A program made the translations under genes and the position numbers. The notes under the pieces were generated by a model, which saw only the letters and a program-made list of their open reading frames with translations, searched no databases and was not told the origin of the DNA. DNA of 64,000 nucleotides from Tanytarsus gracilentus (lineage: Eukaryota > Arthropoda > Insecta > Diptera > Chironomidae), in NCBI GenBank assembly GCA_038502055.1, contig JAXRKN010000038.1, positions 372,001-436,000 of the forward strand, in the 5' to 3' direction. Positions 24,378-37,575 of this stretch are shown piece after piece (the stretch's first letter is position 1; every line of letters begins with the position of its first letter).

Positions 24378-27292
24378 TCACTCTTCCATTCTTATTGCAT
24401 TAGCGATTCTGCACTCGGAATTCTCTAAGAGACTCGCGCAACAGCTCCAATGTCGTCGTCCTGTAAAGAGGAGAAGAAAGTACATTTTAGATGGAGATTG
24501 ATACTTGAGATTTTCACGCATGATATGAGCAAGGACAGTATGAGTATAAATTAGAGCCCATTACCAGGCCAAAAATCGTGTCCATGTCCGCAAACGCCTT
24601 CTCTCCTCACGCCATCAATCTCCATTACACCATTGCAAGCACATACCTTTTTGCCATTACTAGAGCAGAACGAGCAACAGTGAAATATTCCAACGTGTGG
24701 CTTCAAGTTTCTTGCACGAACTGTAAATGGACTGTTCTTGATCGGCTTCCCATTAACCATAATGGAGATTTGAATTAAGCCAGCCGTGTCGGGTATGAAG
24801 GAGATAATGTAAGTTCCATCACGTTTGTCAATCACATTCACGGTGAGTGCCTTAAATGTGACATCACGATAAAAGACATTCACTTCAACATTCGCACATC
24901 CATGGCACATTTCACGTTCCTGATCGTCCCGAGTTTGCAGCAAAAGTTCCGCTTTCTTATGCACACGAAGATTCATGAGACCGTCGAGAGTTTCCAATGT
25001 GCAATATTTTGCGATGGCAATCTGTGTCGTGATGATACCGAAGAGTGGAATATTGTTGTGTGTTTGCGTCGATGGCGCTTTCACCTCCGGAAGAAATTGA
25101 AGTGACTCATTAATCTTCACGTCAATGGATCGTTCCGATGAGCGGCAATCGTCAAAGCGCTTTAGCAGCAATTCTAGTGAAAAATTAAATATTTTAACGT
25201 ATTTTTTAAATATTTGACTCAATACAAACCAACAAACATCAAGTTCTCGACTTGCGTTCCCTCCTGCAATAGCATCTCGGTGAATGTCATTGCCGCCTTA
25301 GCTTCATTCGATCTCCGCTCTAAATCCATTTGCTGTGATTGAATCATATCCATCTTGGTCTCACGACATCTCACAATTTGATTCAATAAAGTCCGCTCGT
25401 GCAATTTGAGCTGCTCGAAATATTCCGTGAGAAATGTTTTCACCTCCTGCTCCACCAGATCGCACTTCTGATTGATTTTCTTCGATACATCATTGAGCTT
25501 TGCGATTGAATGCATCGCATATGTCGAGAGTGGTTTCGTGTTGTCTTTCGAGTCCTTTAACATTTCAATGTAAATCTTCGCCGCCTTTGTTATGGATGTC
25601 ATTTTATGTCCCCGATGGATTACAATTGTGCATTCCGAGCAAATCATTTGGCAGCATGTCGTGCAAAAGAGCTTCAGATCGTTGCTCGGATGAATGAGAC
25701 ATTTTATGGTGCACTCTCGTGTGGGTGATTTTTCATTTGATTTTCTCGATTTCTTCTCCAACTTTTTAATCTCATGATGCGATGTGTGTCGCTTGTGAGT
25801 CTCCTTGCAGTTCGTGCACAAACGAAAGCTACACGTTATGCATATTGATGATGCCTGCAATATGAGAGGAGAACTTTTTACACGAACCAATTTTTAGATT
25901 AAACTTTTTTCTCGGAAAAATTGATTTTTGAGCTTTTCAATTTCGGGCGAAAATTTAAAGTGAGAAGTTTTAAAAAATTCGAGTTCGAATCCTGAATTTA
26001 AAAAAAATCGAATCCTCTTTAAAACCTTCAACTTTAAGGTTTAAATTTTTTGATTTTCTCACATCATTAGAAAAAGGACACAGTTGGCATGCATTGAGAT
26101 GTTCCCGATTGTCTTTCTCCATCGCTTCCTTGATTTTTCTCGCTATCAGCGTATTTTGTTGTAGGCGATAAACACCTAAAAGAGATTTTGTTTCGACACA
26201 AAAAATAAAATCCATTAGAATAATTGCAAATTACTCTCTGGAGCGCACGCACCGTGTATTGTCATTTCTGTTGTAAGCCCGCATGTTACACAAATGATGG
26301 ATTTCGGTTTTTCGGAAAAAGAAATGATCGATGAATGTCTTCCTTTGACGTTTCGCGTCGGTGATTGCTGCATGTGTGAAAAAGTATTATCAATCATTGT
26401 GAAAATATACAATCGACAGTTAAACAACCTTGAGTGAATTTTTCAACAGCTTGCGTGGACTTTTATTTCCTGTAATCGAGAGAGAATATTTCTTTTCTGG
26501 GATTGGTGACTTTTGTGTCATGTCAGAATCGCCACTCGAATGTGAGCGATCTTGAAGTGTAGCAAATCGTGGATTGAGTGATGCTGGAAGGAATTTTTAA
26601 TCTTTTTAATGTCAAAACACTCGAATGTATTTTTTTTACTTCAATTTAATTCAAACTACTTAAATGTACATACACGAAGATGAATCGCTGATTTTCCTCC
26701 AGAATTGATTATTCTGCAAGTCATTGCTCGCATCAAGACGTGCTAAGCACTCGCAACAGAATGTATGCAAACAGTTTAGTGTCCTGGGATCGTTTAGAAT
26801 GTTGTTGCATATTTTACAGTAGAACATGAGTGGATACTTGAACTTTACTTCGGGCGACGTTGTCAAAGGAAGAATGCTATCGTCATCGTCGTGCAAGGAA
26901 GCACTTAAAACTTTTTGTGGCTTCTTTGGCACTGCATAGATTATTTCACTGACACTCGACGTCGACGACGATTGTTCAATTTTTTGTAAATCGTGTGAAA
27001 TCTTAAAGGGATTTTCCCCACATTCCTCGCCAGCAATTGAAAAACTTAGAGATCGAGCTTTCTTACTTTTCAAGGGAACTGTCAGAAAATTTTTATCACC
27101 ATTGAGTTTCAACTGCTCTTGCGACAAACTTATCTTCATCTTTCCATCTTCTCTCTCGAGATTATTTCTTTGAAACATTTCGTCGCACTCGCTGTAAATG
27201 CTAACGGAAATCTGGTCCATCTCATCATCGTGAAGCCGCTCGTAGCCATCGTTTGGAAACTCTTCGATATTTACAACAATTTCATCCTCCAT
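24378..27292 (-). CDS. TRIM45: TRIM45-like RING/B-box/filamin protein
   Basis: Seven minus-strand exons (27292-26674, 26583-26429, 26367-26235, 26175-26063, 25854-25230, 25173-24565 and 24460-24378) join in frame to 778 residues. Order: a 150-residue acidic/Ser-rich N terminus; a RING with C159xxC162, C174xH176xxC179xxC182 and a last pair C284xxC287; B-box 1 (CQLC, CITC, CTNC, HKRHTSHH); B-box 2 (CLIHPSNDLKLFC to IHRGHK); a coiled coil at about 430-545; a filamin-type Ig repeat (VNVIDKRDGTYIISF, GKPIKNSPF); and a Gly/His/Cys tail (CGHGHDFWPG, HWSCC, LENSEC). This order with the HWSCC tail is that of TRIM45, a RING-type ubiquitin ligase. Oddities: about 100 extra residues sit between RING Cys 6 and 7, and exon 2 has a weak GTTGTT donor. 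If the last intron is retained, the protein instead ends in PGNGL. Family call secure; orthology inferred. Confidence 0.88.
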
Positions 27293-27296
27293 TTTT

Positions 27297-27332
27297 CGAC
27301 CAAATACCGCGACAGTAAATTGAACACTGAAG
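27297..27332 (-). promoter_or_regulatory. Inr+DPE core promoter of TRIM45-like gene
   Basis: On the minus strand, TTCAGTG places A+1 at 27328. GGTCG at 27301-27297 occupies +28 to +32 exactly, matching the RGWYV downstream promoter element. This spacing is strict in fly TATA-less promoters. It implies a 36-nt 5' UTR before the ATG at 27292. Transcription was not observed; this is read from motif spacing. Confidence 0.55.
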
Positions 27333-30300
27333 TTATTTTAGAAATGTTCTAACTTACTGTCACTAATAGGATTATGCTATTGAATTATGTCATAGACGTT
27401 TCTACCATGTGGTCAGCAATTTTTTATCGATTTTTTCTTCTCTATTTTTATTTACTACACATCCATGTGTTTAAGAGTTCGTCAAGGTATTTTAAGGTTA
27501 GCTTATGTAAAAAATAAAGTGGAAACTTTTTGAATTTTTTCTCAACAAATTATTCTTAACTTTTCTAAATCGTCAAGTTTGAGTAGCTTAATTCTAATAT
27601 TTATAACACAATTAAGTTTTAATTAATTCCGTTTTAGCAAACCAAAATTTATCCTCACCACATAAGATTTTATGTTATTTCAGTCATGTTGGTTGTAGTT
27701 TGTCTTAGAAAGGAAAACTACAACAAATTTTTCTTCACGCCATTTACTTTTCTATCCTCACTTTTATTTCCATATTATTCAAATTAATTCAAATTATCAT
27801 AGCAAAAGTGGAAAGAGAAAGAAAATTGGATGTAGCAACTTTTTGCCGTGTGATTCTTTCGCTTAAATGTAAAAAGTTTTTTTAATGTTTCTTTTCACCT
27901 TCCGTTGTATAGAAAAAACTCCTTTAAAAGTTGAGCTCACTTTATATTTGTACCATCATTATTGAAGGGAAAACATAAATTGCGTTTTAAACTTTTCAAT
28001 TTTCTATTTTAATTTTTTATTTTGTGTACATTAAAAAATTTTCCTGCATTTAAAAAAAATTAATATTGAATAGGTCAGCTTTAATTTTTCACTCAAAAAA
28101 CGCACACATATCACATTCTCCATTGACAATCCCTCAATTTTCTTCAATTTTCATTCATCGCCGCTCTTTTGTTAAGGGTTGATTTTAAGGCATTTACATA
28201 TAAGAGTAAAACTTTTCATCTCTATATAGTCAATATCCAAAAAACGGATAAGAGAAACAAGATAAGAGTAACAAAAGGAGATTAACACAAATAATTAATA
28301 ATGCCTCATTAAGCCTTTCATGGCTCCTTCGAACTAAATGTTAAACTTAGGAAAATTCTCACTTATTTCTCCGTCAAGCTTTCGTTCTCTGTTTTTCATT
28401 TAAATAACATTTTTCCCTCATTGAACAACAGAATGTAAAGCTGCAACTAAACATAAATTTTGTTGAATAGTAAAAGCAGCAAATAAAATTTTCCAATTGC
28501 AATTTTAAATCTTCAAAAATGTATAAAAATTTTTATCTCATATTTAAGAGTAGATTAATTAATTAAGGAAATTCCAAATTTAATTAACTAAACATCGATC
28601 TTACTTAAAAGCAATTAAGTTGAACGCCTTGAAGATGAGCAAAAAAGGCATTGAAAGCATCGTCGTAAAATCGTTAAAGCTCATAAACTAGAATGTTAAG
28701 CTACAACGTTCAGCAACACGAAAAGGGTTGTTTTGTAATAAATTTCACCTCCTTCATCTTTCCTCTCGCGCTCGCGTTTTGTTTGCATTCTTTATGCTCG
28801 CAATTTCTTTCCCTCGAAAACGATAAATTTTGCAACGCGATAAATTACGACGGGGGCAAAATGCAAACAAAACATTTAATATCCCGTAAATTTAACTGCT
28901 ATTTCTCCGTCTCGACATCCGAGAGACTTAGCAGCACACTGAATGAATTTTGCACACGAAGAAAAAGAAAAGCCATATTTTTCATATCGTTTACTGACTC
29001 AAAAGTAAATTTATGCACACCGTGTGTATTATGTCAATGTATATGAACTTTTAACTGTGATGAAGAAAATCAAGGGTTGACATTTGAGATAAATTGAAAA
29101 AATTGATTTAAAATCTTCCAACCCAAAAATTTTTTAAAACAGCTCTCGATCGATCAAAAAAGCTCAGTCTCAGACAACTCTCGACTGGCATTCAGGTGGA
29201 TAAAAATGAAAAAATAACTATTAAGAATGAAAATGAAAATTTTTCGATTTCGCTTTCACGCAAGCCTTTTTTGTGTGCCTTGAATACAAAATTCCTATTG
29301 AATTTTCATTGCCATTTCGTGGCAGATATTTTATTTATCTGCCTTTGAGTGTGGTTTTGTTTTCTCTGACTTCAGTTTCCTTTATTACACTCTGTGTCTA
29401 TGTGCATATAAAGGATTTTTTATGTTAATATTCAACCTTCATTCGCTTCCAATTTATCTGAAGATTTTTTCTCATCTGCGTTCAATGAAAAACGGTAGGA
29501 TGTGCTTTGAGGAAAAATAATATTGATTTTTGCACTAAATTTAAAATTGATTGAACAACTAGAGCAGAGTTTAAGTAAAGAAAAAAGTATTTAATTTTAG
29601 TGTTTAATTAAATATTTTTTTATCTTGTTTTAATTTGTGAATAATTTCATGATTTTCCAAATGGATATTATAAAAAGTTTGATATTATTTTTTATGCCAT
29701 AAATATATAAAATTTCATTAATTTAAATAAATGTCTATTAAATTTTTAAAAAAATTATATTTAATATTTTTCTCCATCAAATCCAAAATATTTTTTATTC
29801 GTTTAAAGCACGAGCAAAAAGCTTTAAGCTAAGACATTTGTACGGTTTCAAGCTTAACTTTTCTTCACTAACAAAAAATAATTTTATCAAAATTGTTTGT
29901 AAATTCTGTCACGTTTTAAAATTCAAAATAAATTTATTTAAAAAGCTAAAAATTACTTGATTAAAGTTTTTAAATTTAAAAAATTTTAATGAATGATTTA
30001 ACACAAATGAGAATTAAAATCTCTATTTTAAGAAAATCCTCCCTTCACACAGCATTAATTATTCACTAATAAAGAAAAAGATCCCACGAGACCATCTGAC
30101 GTCTTTTGACTTTTGTCGTGTCTTCTTCATTTTCTCTACGCAGAATAGCGAGAAGATAATTAACAATTTTAATCAACGTGGTTTTAAACGAGTATCGAGA
30201 GACGAATCGTCGTCACTTCACTGATTCTAAATGAAACTCGTTTGTGAGATAAATTTCTGGGAACTCATGAGCAAATTTCTTTCACGTGTGAAAAAAGGTT

Positions 30301-33300
30301 AAAAAGCTCAAAACGCGCATTGCTAATTTTACTGTCACTGTGTGCAACACATTAGCACTTAACTGTCATCCAGCTGCCTTTCCTTTCATGCGATCATCAA
30401 ACTTTAAGTAAACACTAAAAATTTCAATTATCTTTCTTTTTCAAATCAACATCGACAATAAGTTTCATTGTCCACAAGGTTAACTTTCAACAGCAGTTGT
30501 GATTGGCAATTATTGACAGAAAAACTGAGAAATGTCTGGCTTTCATAGAGTTCATTTGACCGCTTTTCAACCCACGCTGATGGTTGATGCAATAAAAAGG
30601 TTTTTGAAGCAATTTAACGGATTTTTTTTTGTAAAAAGTTTATTGTTGCAAAAATTCTCTTCCACGTCATTGTCCTCAGTGCTTTAAAAATATTCGCAAC
30701 CTCTTGAATTTCTGTTTACTTTTCTTCCATTCTTCTTCTGAAGCCGCTCAATTTTCTTCAAAGTTAAATAAACATTTTCATATCTGTGACGATATCTGGC
30801 ATGTGTGTGTGTGACTCATCCTCGCATCTCAAAGTGTAAATATTGCATATCATTAATGAAATCTTTTCCGCATTATCAACTCACATTCAAAAGCGTGCTG
30901 CAACTATTTTCAATACTAATGTGAGGAATGACATGGTCAAAGGGTTCATTATGAAGTAATTAATAAATTTTCATGCTCATTTTTTACAACTCGATTACGA
31001 AATCGTTCGAATCCCAATCACACAACTGACATTACGACTGCAAAGTGAGATATTTATTGGAATTTTTTACTTCCGATGAAGTTCAATATAGAAAACGGTT
31101 GCTGCCATAAAAGAGCAATGGATTTAATAATAATATGCAGTTGGAATGATGTTGGCCAGTATGTTAAAAAGCAATGTGGACTGGTCCAAATTTAAATTCA
31201 TGATTTATTTTTACCGCATGTTAAATCAATAGCAAAGTAAACCAGTTTAAGGCGCATATAAATTATGTCAGCACACTAGTGAGCACCTTTTTTCCTGCTC
31301 TGTGCATAAACATTACAAAATCGCAAAAAATTATATGGAATGGTTGAGGACACTCTAATTACCGAGGTTAATTTTTAATCTTGGGATTTAATTTAATCTA
31401 AAGTTTCAATTTTAAATCCTAGATTAAAATTTTAAAATTCTATTGTGTTCAACCCCTCGAAAGAAAGATTAAATAAACCTGTGGCCACGATATTTAACTG
31501 AAAGCCGCATTCAACAATGTAACTCTCGAACGGAAGAAAAAATTAGTCAATTTTCACTTTTTTCGCTTCTCAATAATCTCGTGTTTCATCTCGTCACTCT
31601 TTTGTGTCTCTCACTCGCCTTTTTTTTGCAAAAATTATATTTTTTGTTCACAGCTGCTGCTATTACTTAACCGCAGATGCTGCAAAAAGGGAATGCACTT
31701 AAAAAGTATATCAGTGGGATTTTTTTCTTTAATCTCTTCTCAACATTCGGCTTTCGTTTTTAATTTTTATTATTAAGGCATCAATTCTATGCGAATGTGC
31801 GTCTGATAAATTTCCTCTCATCAATGATAATCCAAAATTTCCGCAAACATCTCGCATTTTTTAAAAATAAAAACAGCTTCCTATGGAAGAAGTTTCAATG
31901 CTCAAAAATAACTCTTTACGTTATCGCAATTTTTCATTCTTTGTTGTTGGAAAAAAGCTTGAATGATAATTAATTATTTAGGAAACCAAGAGAAGATATT
32001 TTTGGTTTTCCAAATTCAAATTATTAAACTGATAATTTGAAAAAATTTAAATTTAAAAAGACCGTTAAGTTAAAAAAAATCTCCTGGAAACTTTTTAAAC
32101 GTTCTCTCCTGATCGAAAGCTCAATAAATTTATTTCATTTAATGCAACTCGAATGTTTTGTCACTGTCATTCAATATCCTCAATCGATTCATTCACTTGT
32201 TTATTTTATTGAAATTATAAGAATTGATTGGAAATTCAATTTTTCAAGGCAGCACTCTCTTGCTGTTAATCGAATTAAAAAGAGCTTCTCAGAGTAACGA
32301 AAAGCAATTAATTTACATACAAAGGAAATAATCAATTAATTTCGAATTTCTATGTGCGTATAACAGCATTTGAGATTTCATGTAGGAAATAAAGGAATTT
32401 TTTATTTTTTTGTAGAAATTCCGTTAATCGTACTTGCGCAAAAAAAGAAGGTTGGAATTTCATAAATCACATTTCGCTACTGCTGAATATTAAATTGAAA
32501 AGCTTTTTTTTTCAATAACATCGCATGTAAATAATTACACAGAGCGTTAATGATTATTTTGCGTATTCTCTGGTGATCTCTTCCTTGTTTGTAAATTCTA
32601 TAACTGTCTCTAGAATATCGTAAAAAAATTAAAGTGACAGGATCAAAAGTTTTTTGACATCTCAAAAAAAAAAATTCATAAAAAAATATTAAATTTATCG
32701 AGTGAATCATCAACAAAGGTTTAAGTACAGTTCAAATCTCTTTCTTTTCCTCCTTTCACATGAAATCTCATTAAAATTTTAATCCTCACCAGAAGGTGCT
32801 TTTCTGAGTAAATATTTTGAGTAGCACACACAACCGTTAAGTGGATATTGGGTGCTGATGATGATGAGTGAGCAAATAAATAAATGAGAAATTATTGAAT
32901 TCATTATTTCCGAATTTGTCGAGTTCAAGGATCTCGAAGATGATTATTTTTTTGCAAGTTCTCGCTGGCCACGCAACAAAAGCTTCTCTTTTATTATTTT
33001 TTTAGCATCGAAGAGTCGGAACAAGAAAAAAAATGTCAACTTGTGTGGCAATCGTAAATCATGCGAAACACCTCACGGTCAAACTCCAAGTCCCGATCGC
33101 ATCACTTGACCTGTACGAAGTAATAAGCAATGAACGTGAAGCTGATTCGATTACGACTCTCACTCGAGTCACACACAAAAAACATCTTTTACTTCCGATT
33201 TAAATTTGCATGAAAATGTAATAAATAATTTTTCCTTACTTGATTGACTTAAAGCTTCAAATTAATTGACTTGCTCATCTTAAAAAAATATTCAAATATC

Positions 33301-33999
33301 TTCTCACACAACTCAATGCAACAAAACATATGATTTTGTGCATGAAATTGTGTTAATCAATTAAGATCTTTGTAATGAATCGAACTTCGACTTTTCAATG
33401 CTATTTCCTGGATGGTCAGAAAAATCTAACGGAACAATTACGAAATTATTAGATGAGAAATCGAACGAAATTTTTTAATATTTTTTGTGAAAATATCCCT
33501 TAGACTTTAACTCAACATTTGTAATATCGTTCAAAAAATATCAACATACAATCACGCTGTATTTGATCTGCCAAATTGACATGCATGTCCGCAGAAATTT
33601 CTCCTCCATTTATCTCCCACAACAATCAAAAATCAACTTTGAATACTTTCTTCTATGTAATTTCAAAATATAGTTCAAACACACCCCAATCATACAAATG
33701 AAATTAAATTGATTGCAAATTTGGAAAGCAGGAATTGAATGCGTTGCATAATGTTTTGTTGCAGCCATATCATATCGCGTCTACTTTTCATTCATGAAAG
33801 AAATTGCAGAGAGTGTAATGTTGCTTAGTTTATCCAAAAATAAAGCACAAACACACTTGCATTCTCAGAGATTAAGCCAGACACATAAAAAAAAGCGAGA
33901 GAGTGAATTAAGCTGAGCAACAGCCGAAAAAAACTTGTAATCACTTGAGAAACTTCCCCACTTTGTGTGAGATATTATTATATAACTCTCAGCCGCGAC
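27333..33999. other. Intergenic upstream of TRIM45-like and ADAMTS genes
   Basis: About 6.7 kb, AT-rich, with no recognised coding exon. It includes hairpin H6 (31342-31457). A 117-codon open frame at 28693-29046 has no start context, domain or splice support and was not accepted. Confidence 0.55.
31342..31457. repeat. Short hairpin H6
   Basis: GGTTGAGGACAC at the left faces GTGTTCAACC at the right. A nested second hairpin (AATCTTGGGATTTAA against TTAAATCCTAGATT) lies inside. Confidence 0.5.
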
Positions 34000-34850
34000 T
34001 CATAATGAATGTGAGTCTTTTTTTCTTTTCTTTTTCTCTTCTCCCAGAGCAGCTAAGTCGCCCCACCAATATTGCTCGCTCACACGGCTTAAAGTTGTTT
34101 GAGCATTATTAAGAAAAAAAGCAAGCAAGCAGCTTCGGGTATTGCAAAATTTCAGCGGCAGCGATTTAACTTTTTTACTCCGTTCGAGCTCAACAACGCC
34201 GCCACTGTGCTGAGAGCCGAAGGAAAATATTGAGCCGTTTGCGATTCTTTGAGTAAATTTTTTTTAACAAAAATTTAATTCACTTAAACAGTTGTTGTTG
34301 AACAGTCGAGAGTTGAAGCGTCTCGTGTGTGTCTCTTGGATTTGTGATTTTTCCCTCTCAACAACAACAACAAAAAAAACTTTATTTTTTCGGAGTAGCA
34401 GTGGATGAAAAAAATATTTAAGAATATTTTAGTCAGTTCTGGACATTCGTAACGATCGCGAGAATCTTTTTATCGTCGGAGATTTTTTTTACAAAAGTGA
34501 AAAAATATTTAAAAGGTGGAGAGCGAGAAAAGCTATAAAAAAGTAAAGAAACTCTTAGAACAATTTAATTAGTGACTTTTGTGTTTGAGTGTCAGCATCC
34601 AAAGTAAAAAAAATACTTTAATATCATCATCGTGCATGTTCAAAAAAAATATTTTTATTAAAAAACAAATTTTAAAAAAAATTTAAAATAAAATTTATCA
34701 AAAGTTCAAATTTCAAAAAATTTTGTTGAAGTGCAAAAATTCAGCTCGCCAACATAAAGCTCATAGTTACTACAATTTTTATTTTGCTTAGCGTCGCAAC
34801 ACCAACAACTCGAAGCATTTTCAAGAGAAAGTGAATTTCTTGCATGTATT
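34000..34850 (+). promoter_or_regulatory. Possible promoter/5' UTR exon of the ADAMTS-type gene
   Basis: This stretch is locally richer in G+C than its surroundings (34040-34240) and is followed by a leader-like sequence with GTCAGTTC initiator and CAACAACAACAAC runs, typical of insect 5' UTRs. The first coding exon at 41287 has a splice acceptor just upstream, so an untranslated exon must lie somewhere to the left; this is the best-looking place seen. No clear donor was found, so the assignment is weak. Confidence 0.2.
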
Positions 34851-36600
34851 TGAAGTTTTGTTTTATTTTTTTCTTGGCTCTTTTTTAGTGTATGCAGACT
34901 TGGAATTACCTTAAAAAAATAAGCGACAAAAACTTCTTTCTTGTTTCACGAGCTGTGACAAAATAAAAGATTTTTAATTGCCGAACATCAATCGGATTTA
35001 AGAGATAAAGAGTCGAAATGTCGATGGATGCACTTGAAAAGTTTTTTTGGTTTCGTAATTTTGCCATTCTTTGAGCTATGAAGTGGATTTAAATAATTTT
35101 ATGGTGATTTTTAGTCGACTATAAAATTTCAGAATAAATTTTTTAAAATTTTAAAAAATAAAATTTAAATTCTAAAAAATTGTTGAATTATTTTTAATTT
35201 AAATTTTTTTTCCCTTTAAAAATCGCGAGAGAAAAATCAATTGAAATTGAAAGTGCAAACTCTTTCTCTCAGCAGCTGAGAGCATGGCAAAAAAGAAAAA
35301 ATATAGAAGCAACTATTTCCTATATATTTTCAAACTCATTCCACTGAAACGAAGCTCGATGGTGTTGTGTGTTTAATTTATGAATATAGTCCGATATATT
35401 TTTTCCGATTACATCACAACAAAGCACCAAAGCAAAAAGGCAGTACCACTGTAGTAAATATCTAGCAATTATGCGATAATTACCCCTCAATAGCATTTTT
35501 CGAAGGTTTTCTTGCACGCAAATGCCTGAAAAAAGCTTTGCCTCATTTTTTTATTGATGTTTGCGGTCATTCGATAAATTCAATAATTTGTTATTGTATG
35601 CGGCAGCAAAAAAAAGAAAACTTTTAAAGTTATGGCGATGATGAACTTGATGTTGATGATTTTTTTGGACATGCATAAATTGAACTTGATATTCATCGCC
35701 CAAAAAAAAAAGAAGAAAATATTTAACGTGAATTGTCTTTCTTTTCTCTCTCCCCCCAGTGTTTAGACCATGAAATTTCATTTATTGTGTGTTAACTAAC
35801 AAGAACTTTTTCGGTGCAGGAAAAGAAGCCGAATTAATTAAATTAAAAAAAATTAATAGATTGATAAAAAAAGATAATTTTTCGTTCTGTGTGTGAATCT
35901 TGATGTGTATTTCGAAGCTCTAAATGTATTGGATTTTTACGAGACTAAAAGGTGAATATTCTCATTTATTCCATAAACGCACGACTTGCCAACGAACTCA
36001 TCTTACATTAAGCTCAACGTGAGGAGATGAAAAATTATTTTTTTAAATTTTACGGATTTTGTGAAATAATTTTTTTTGAAACATAATTTTACAAAGAACA
36101 AGTTTCGCTAATCATTTTGCAACAAACTCAATAGACACGATTCATATTGACATTTTGCGAAAATGTTAAAAAAAATTTCTTAATTTGAATAAATCAGCGT
36201 GGAGAAAAAATAAAATCACAATTTTTTTGGCCTCACGTCGATGTCGCGATCATTATTAGACTCAACACTTAATTTTAGCGACTCGTGCGTTTTCAAGCGA
36301 AAAATATTCTTAATTTTGCCACGTTTCAATCGCTTGTTTATGAAGAATTTAAGCCGCTTAAAGTGTGCGATCACTGGCTGTATAAACAACCTGACGATGG
36401 AAAAGAAAGAATGAAATATTTCGTGCGACTATTAGAATAAACACAGCAAAATCTTCTTTACCCTTTTCATCAGAATTATTCATTGTGAGTGTTGACTCTA
36501 TACGAATTTTTTTTGAGGGAATTAAGTGCTTTCGTCATTGGGTGAAGTAAAGAGGATCAAAAGTTGATATTTAAAAAAAATTGCAAATTTACTGGAAAGT

Positions 36601-36726
36601 TTTTTGAAATTTTAGGATTCGAACCTAATTTTTTTTAAATAAATTTATTTTTTAAAAACAATTTAACTTTTAATTGAATTTTAAATCTTACTTAAAAAAT
36701 AAAGTTCGAATCCTAAAATTCAAAAA
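36601..36726. repeat. Hairpin with GGATTCGAAC arms
   Basis: A left arm of 24 bp (36601-36624) containing TTTTAGGATTCGAAC pairs with a right arm at 36704-36726 containing GTTCGAATCCTAAAA, with a single gap. The loop is about 80 bp of AT-rich sequence. The arm motif recurs singly at about 25980, 43812 and 58851. Confidence 0.7.
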
Positions 36727-37471
36727 ATTCAAAAATTGGGAAATAATTTCAAAGTTACCATGCCATTAATATATTCATCAATGTTCTTGAAACTTTTCCT
36801 CTTCTTGTTTTCAATGAATAACTTATAAAGTCACACATACGACAACGAACCCTTCTCCGAATGTGCGAACACATGAACGTGTATTTTTCTGCGTTTTGTG
36901 GCAATTTTCAGATAGACTCAGAAAATATCATTTAAACAATGATTTTTTGGGGCTTTGGTGTGTGCAAAAAAACATAAATGCCTATGCAAAGAAGTCAACA
37001 ATTCGTTATTGTATGTCGATGACCTTAAACCCATTTTTTTTGTGCATTCAACAAAAAGCGCAGCAAGAAAGGCAAAAAAATTGATAATCTCTTCAAAAAT
37101 GAATTCAGATCAGTGAGTGAAAAAAATCTGAACAAGTTTATAAGTCGCTCGCTGGTTTTGTTGATGATTAATTCATTCGTCGTTAGAGTAGCAATTCGTG
37201 AACAGAAACAGCAGCAAAATGCTCACAAATTGGCACACAGGAAAGACCTTATAATTAATATTAATGTCTATGGCATTTTGTAGTCGACAGAAAAATTGTT
37301 GGGCAATCGTTGGATTTTCTTCAGATTTGCAAAGCGCAAGCAAAAAATGCATTAAAAATATCGCATTTCATAGAAAAAATCATCGCGATAAAAATTCTTC
37401 ATACCGAAAATGACATAAATTCGTCAAATGTGCACAATGAAATCATGATTGGTATTTCTTTGATTTCAAGC

Positions 37472-37575
37472 GAGGGGTGGAAACTAGTTGATAATTTTTT
37501 AATCTCAGCAAACAATTATTTTATAATTCAGGGTTTTTAAAGTTAATTTTAAACACACCTAAGTGTCCCACCCTC
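37472..37575. repeat. Short hairpin H7
   Basis: GAGGGGTGGAAACTAG at the left faces AAGTGTCCCACCCTC at the right. The spacing is about 75 bp. Confidence 0.6.

Noticed and set aside
28693..29046. 117-codon plus-strand open frame between genes
   Set aside because: No domain, no convincing splice sites or promoter, and composition like the surrounding AT-rich DNA.
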